Source: Rubritepida sp. (GTDB lineage Bacteria; Pseudomonadota; Alphaproteobacteria; Acetobacterales; Acetobacteraceae). From it: 6,023 bases of DNA. Location: positions 1 through 6,023 of the forward strand of contig SKWC01000259.1 in the NCBI GenBank assembly GCA_007129145.1, read 5' to 3'. Every line of letters begins with the position of its first letter. Position 1 is the stretch's first letter. The notes beneath the pieces were generated by a model that did no database searches, had not been told where the DNA came from, and worked only from the letters and a program-made list of their open reading frames with translations. The translations under genes and the position numbers were made by a program. Below are positions 5,672 to 6,023 of the stretch, in pieces.

Positions 5672-5995
5672 ATGGAGATGAACGAAGCCACCGAGGGCGG
5701 GCGCACCGTGCTGGTGCTGCAGGGCAGGCTGGACACCGCGACCGCGCCGGCCATCGAGGAACGCCTGCTGGGGCTGATCGGCCAGGGAGGCGTGATCGCG
5801 GATCTCTCGGCGGTGCGCTACGTCTCCTCGGCGGGGCTGCGGGTGCTGCTGAAGGCGGCGAAGCAGGCGAAGCAGGCGGGCCACCCCTTCGCCCTGGTCG
5901 GGTTGCAGGAGGCCGTGCGCGAGGTGTTCGAGATCAGCGGCTTCGACCGCATCATCCCCGCCTTCGACAGCCGCGCCGCCGCCCTGGCCGGCTGA
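5672..5995 (+). CDS. STAS-domain anti-sigma factor antagonist (RsbV/SpoIIAA-like)
   Basis: The 107-residue product is a single STAS domain. It has the N-terminal strand VLVLQGRLDTATAPAIEE (13-30), then VIADLSAVRYVSSAGLRVLL (41-60) and a C-terminal FALVGLQEAVREVFEISGF (73-91). In this family a serine in the SSAGL loop (Ser52 or Ser53; Ser53 is more likely) is phosphorylated by the RsbW-like kinase, and the unphosphorylated form sequesters the kinase. The start at 5672 has GGAGGG (5660-5665) 6 nt upstream; Met3 is a second possible start. It lies 33 bp after the kinase gene, making a standard antagonist/kinase pair for partner switching, though in the order kinase first. The phosphatase that would reset it is not in the window. 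The C-terminus is complete and its TGA overlaps a possible next start. Confidence 0.93.
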   Translation: MEMNEATEGGRTVLVLQGRLDTATAPAIEERLLGLIGQGGVIADLSAVRYVSSAGLRVLLKAAKQAKQAGHPFALVGLQEAVREVFEISGFDRIIPAFDSRAAALAG

Positions 5996-6023
5996 TGGAT
6001 GGCGCCGCCGCCGCCGGGCGTCA
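5995..6023 (+). CDS. Possible start of a third cistron, cut by the window edge
   Basis: The TGA of the STAS gene forms a TGATG overlap with an ATG at 5995 that would read MDGAAAAGR; a second ATG at 5999 in another frame would read MAPPPPGV. Neither has a clear ribosome binding site, so the first would rely on translational coupling. With fewer than ten codons visible no function can be given. In related pairs a SpoIIE/RsbU-type phosphatase or response regulator often follows, but that is only expectation here. Confidence 0.35.

Noticed and set aside
5859..5880. Short GCGAAGCAG direct repeat inside the STAS gene
   Set aside because: It encodes KQAKQA within a predicted helix of the STAS domain and is best explained by codon use in a repeated Lys-Gln-Ala stretch.

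Overview
The window is very GC-rich DNA with strong G/C bias at third codon positions, tightly packed genes and small catabolic enzymes. This fits a high-GC alphaproteobacterium, and the protein style suggests Acetobacteraceae (Roseomonas-like). That placement is an inference from composition and protein character, not a search result. I see no mobile element, CRISPR array, tRNA, rRNA or attachment site, and no gene-free stretch longer than about 140 bases.

Layout, left to right. (1) The 3' part of an IlvD/Edd-family dehydratase of the sugar-acid type runs in from the left edge on the + strand. (2) A 137-bp gap with small inverted repeats leads to a gene for a small exported protein of unknown function with two cysteines. 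(3) This gene converges on a minus-strand SDR-fold protein whose catalytic Tyr and Lys are replaced; a perfect 10-bp inverted repeat sits across the junction. (4) Divergent from the SDR is a plus-strand D-2-hydroxyacid dehydrogenase (glyoxylate/hydroxypyruvate reductase type) with a plausible sigma-70 promoter. (5) It converges, with a 16-bp overlap of coding ends, on a minus-strand two-gene operon: acyl-CoA dehydrogenase followed by a nitronate monooxygenase-like flavoprotein, joined by an ATGA stop/start overlap. (6) Divergent from that operon is a plus-strand regulatory pair: an RsbW-like HATPase anti-sigma-type kinase with a TTG start, then a STAS anti-sigma-factor antagonist. A possible third cistron starts at the right edge in a TGATG overlap.

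How the genes may work together. The metabolic genes are oxidoreductases and a dehydratase typical of catabolic accessory regions (sugar acids, hydroxyacids, acyl-CoA), but only the acyl-CoA dehydrogenase/flavoprotein pair has firm evidence of co-expression. The RsbW/STAS pair forms the core of a partner-switching module; its phosphatase and its target are not visible here. I found no clear evidence of a wholly new system. The most notable points are the SDR with a degenerate active site, the hairpins that embrace stop codons at both convergent junctions, the coupled acyl-CoA dehydrogenase/flavoprotein pair, and the partner-switch pair cut off by the window edge.
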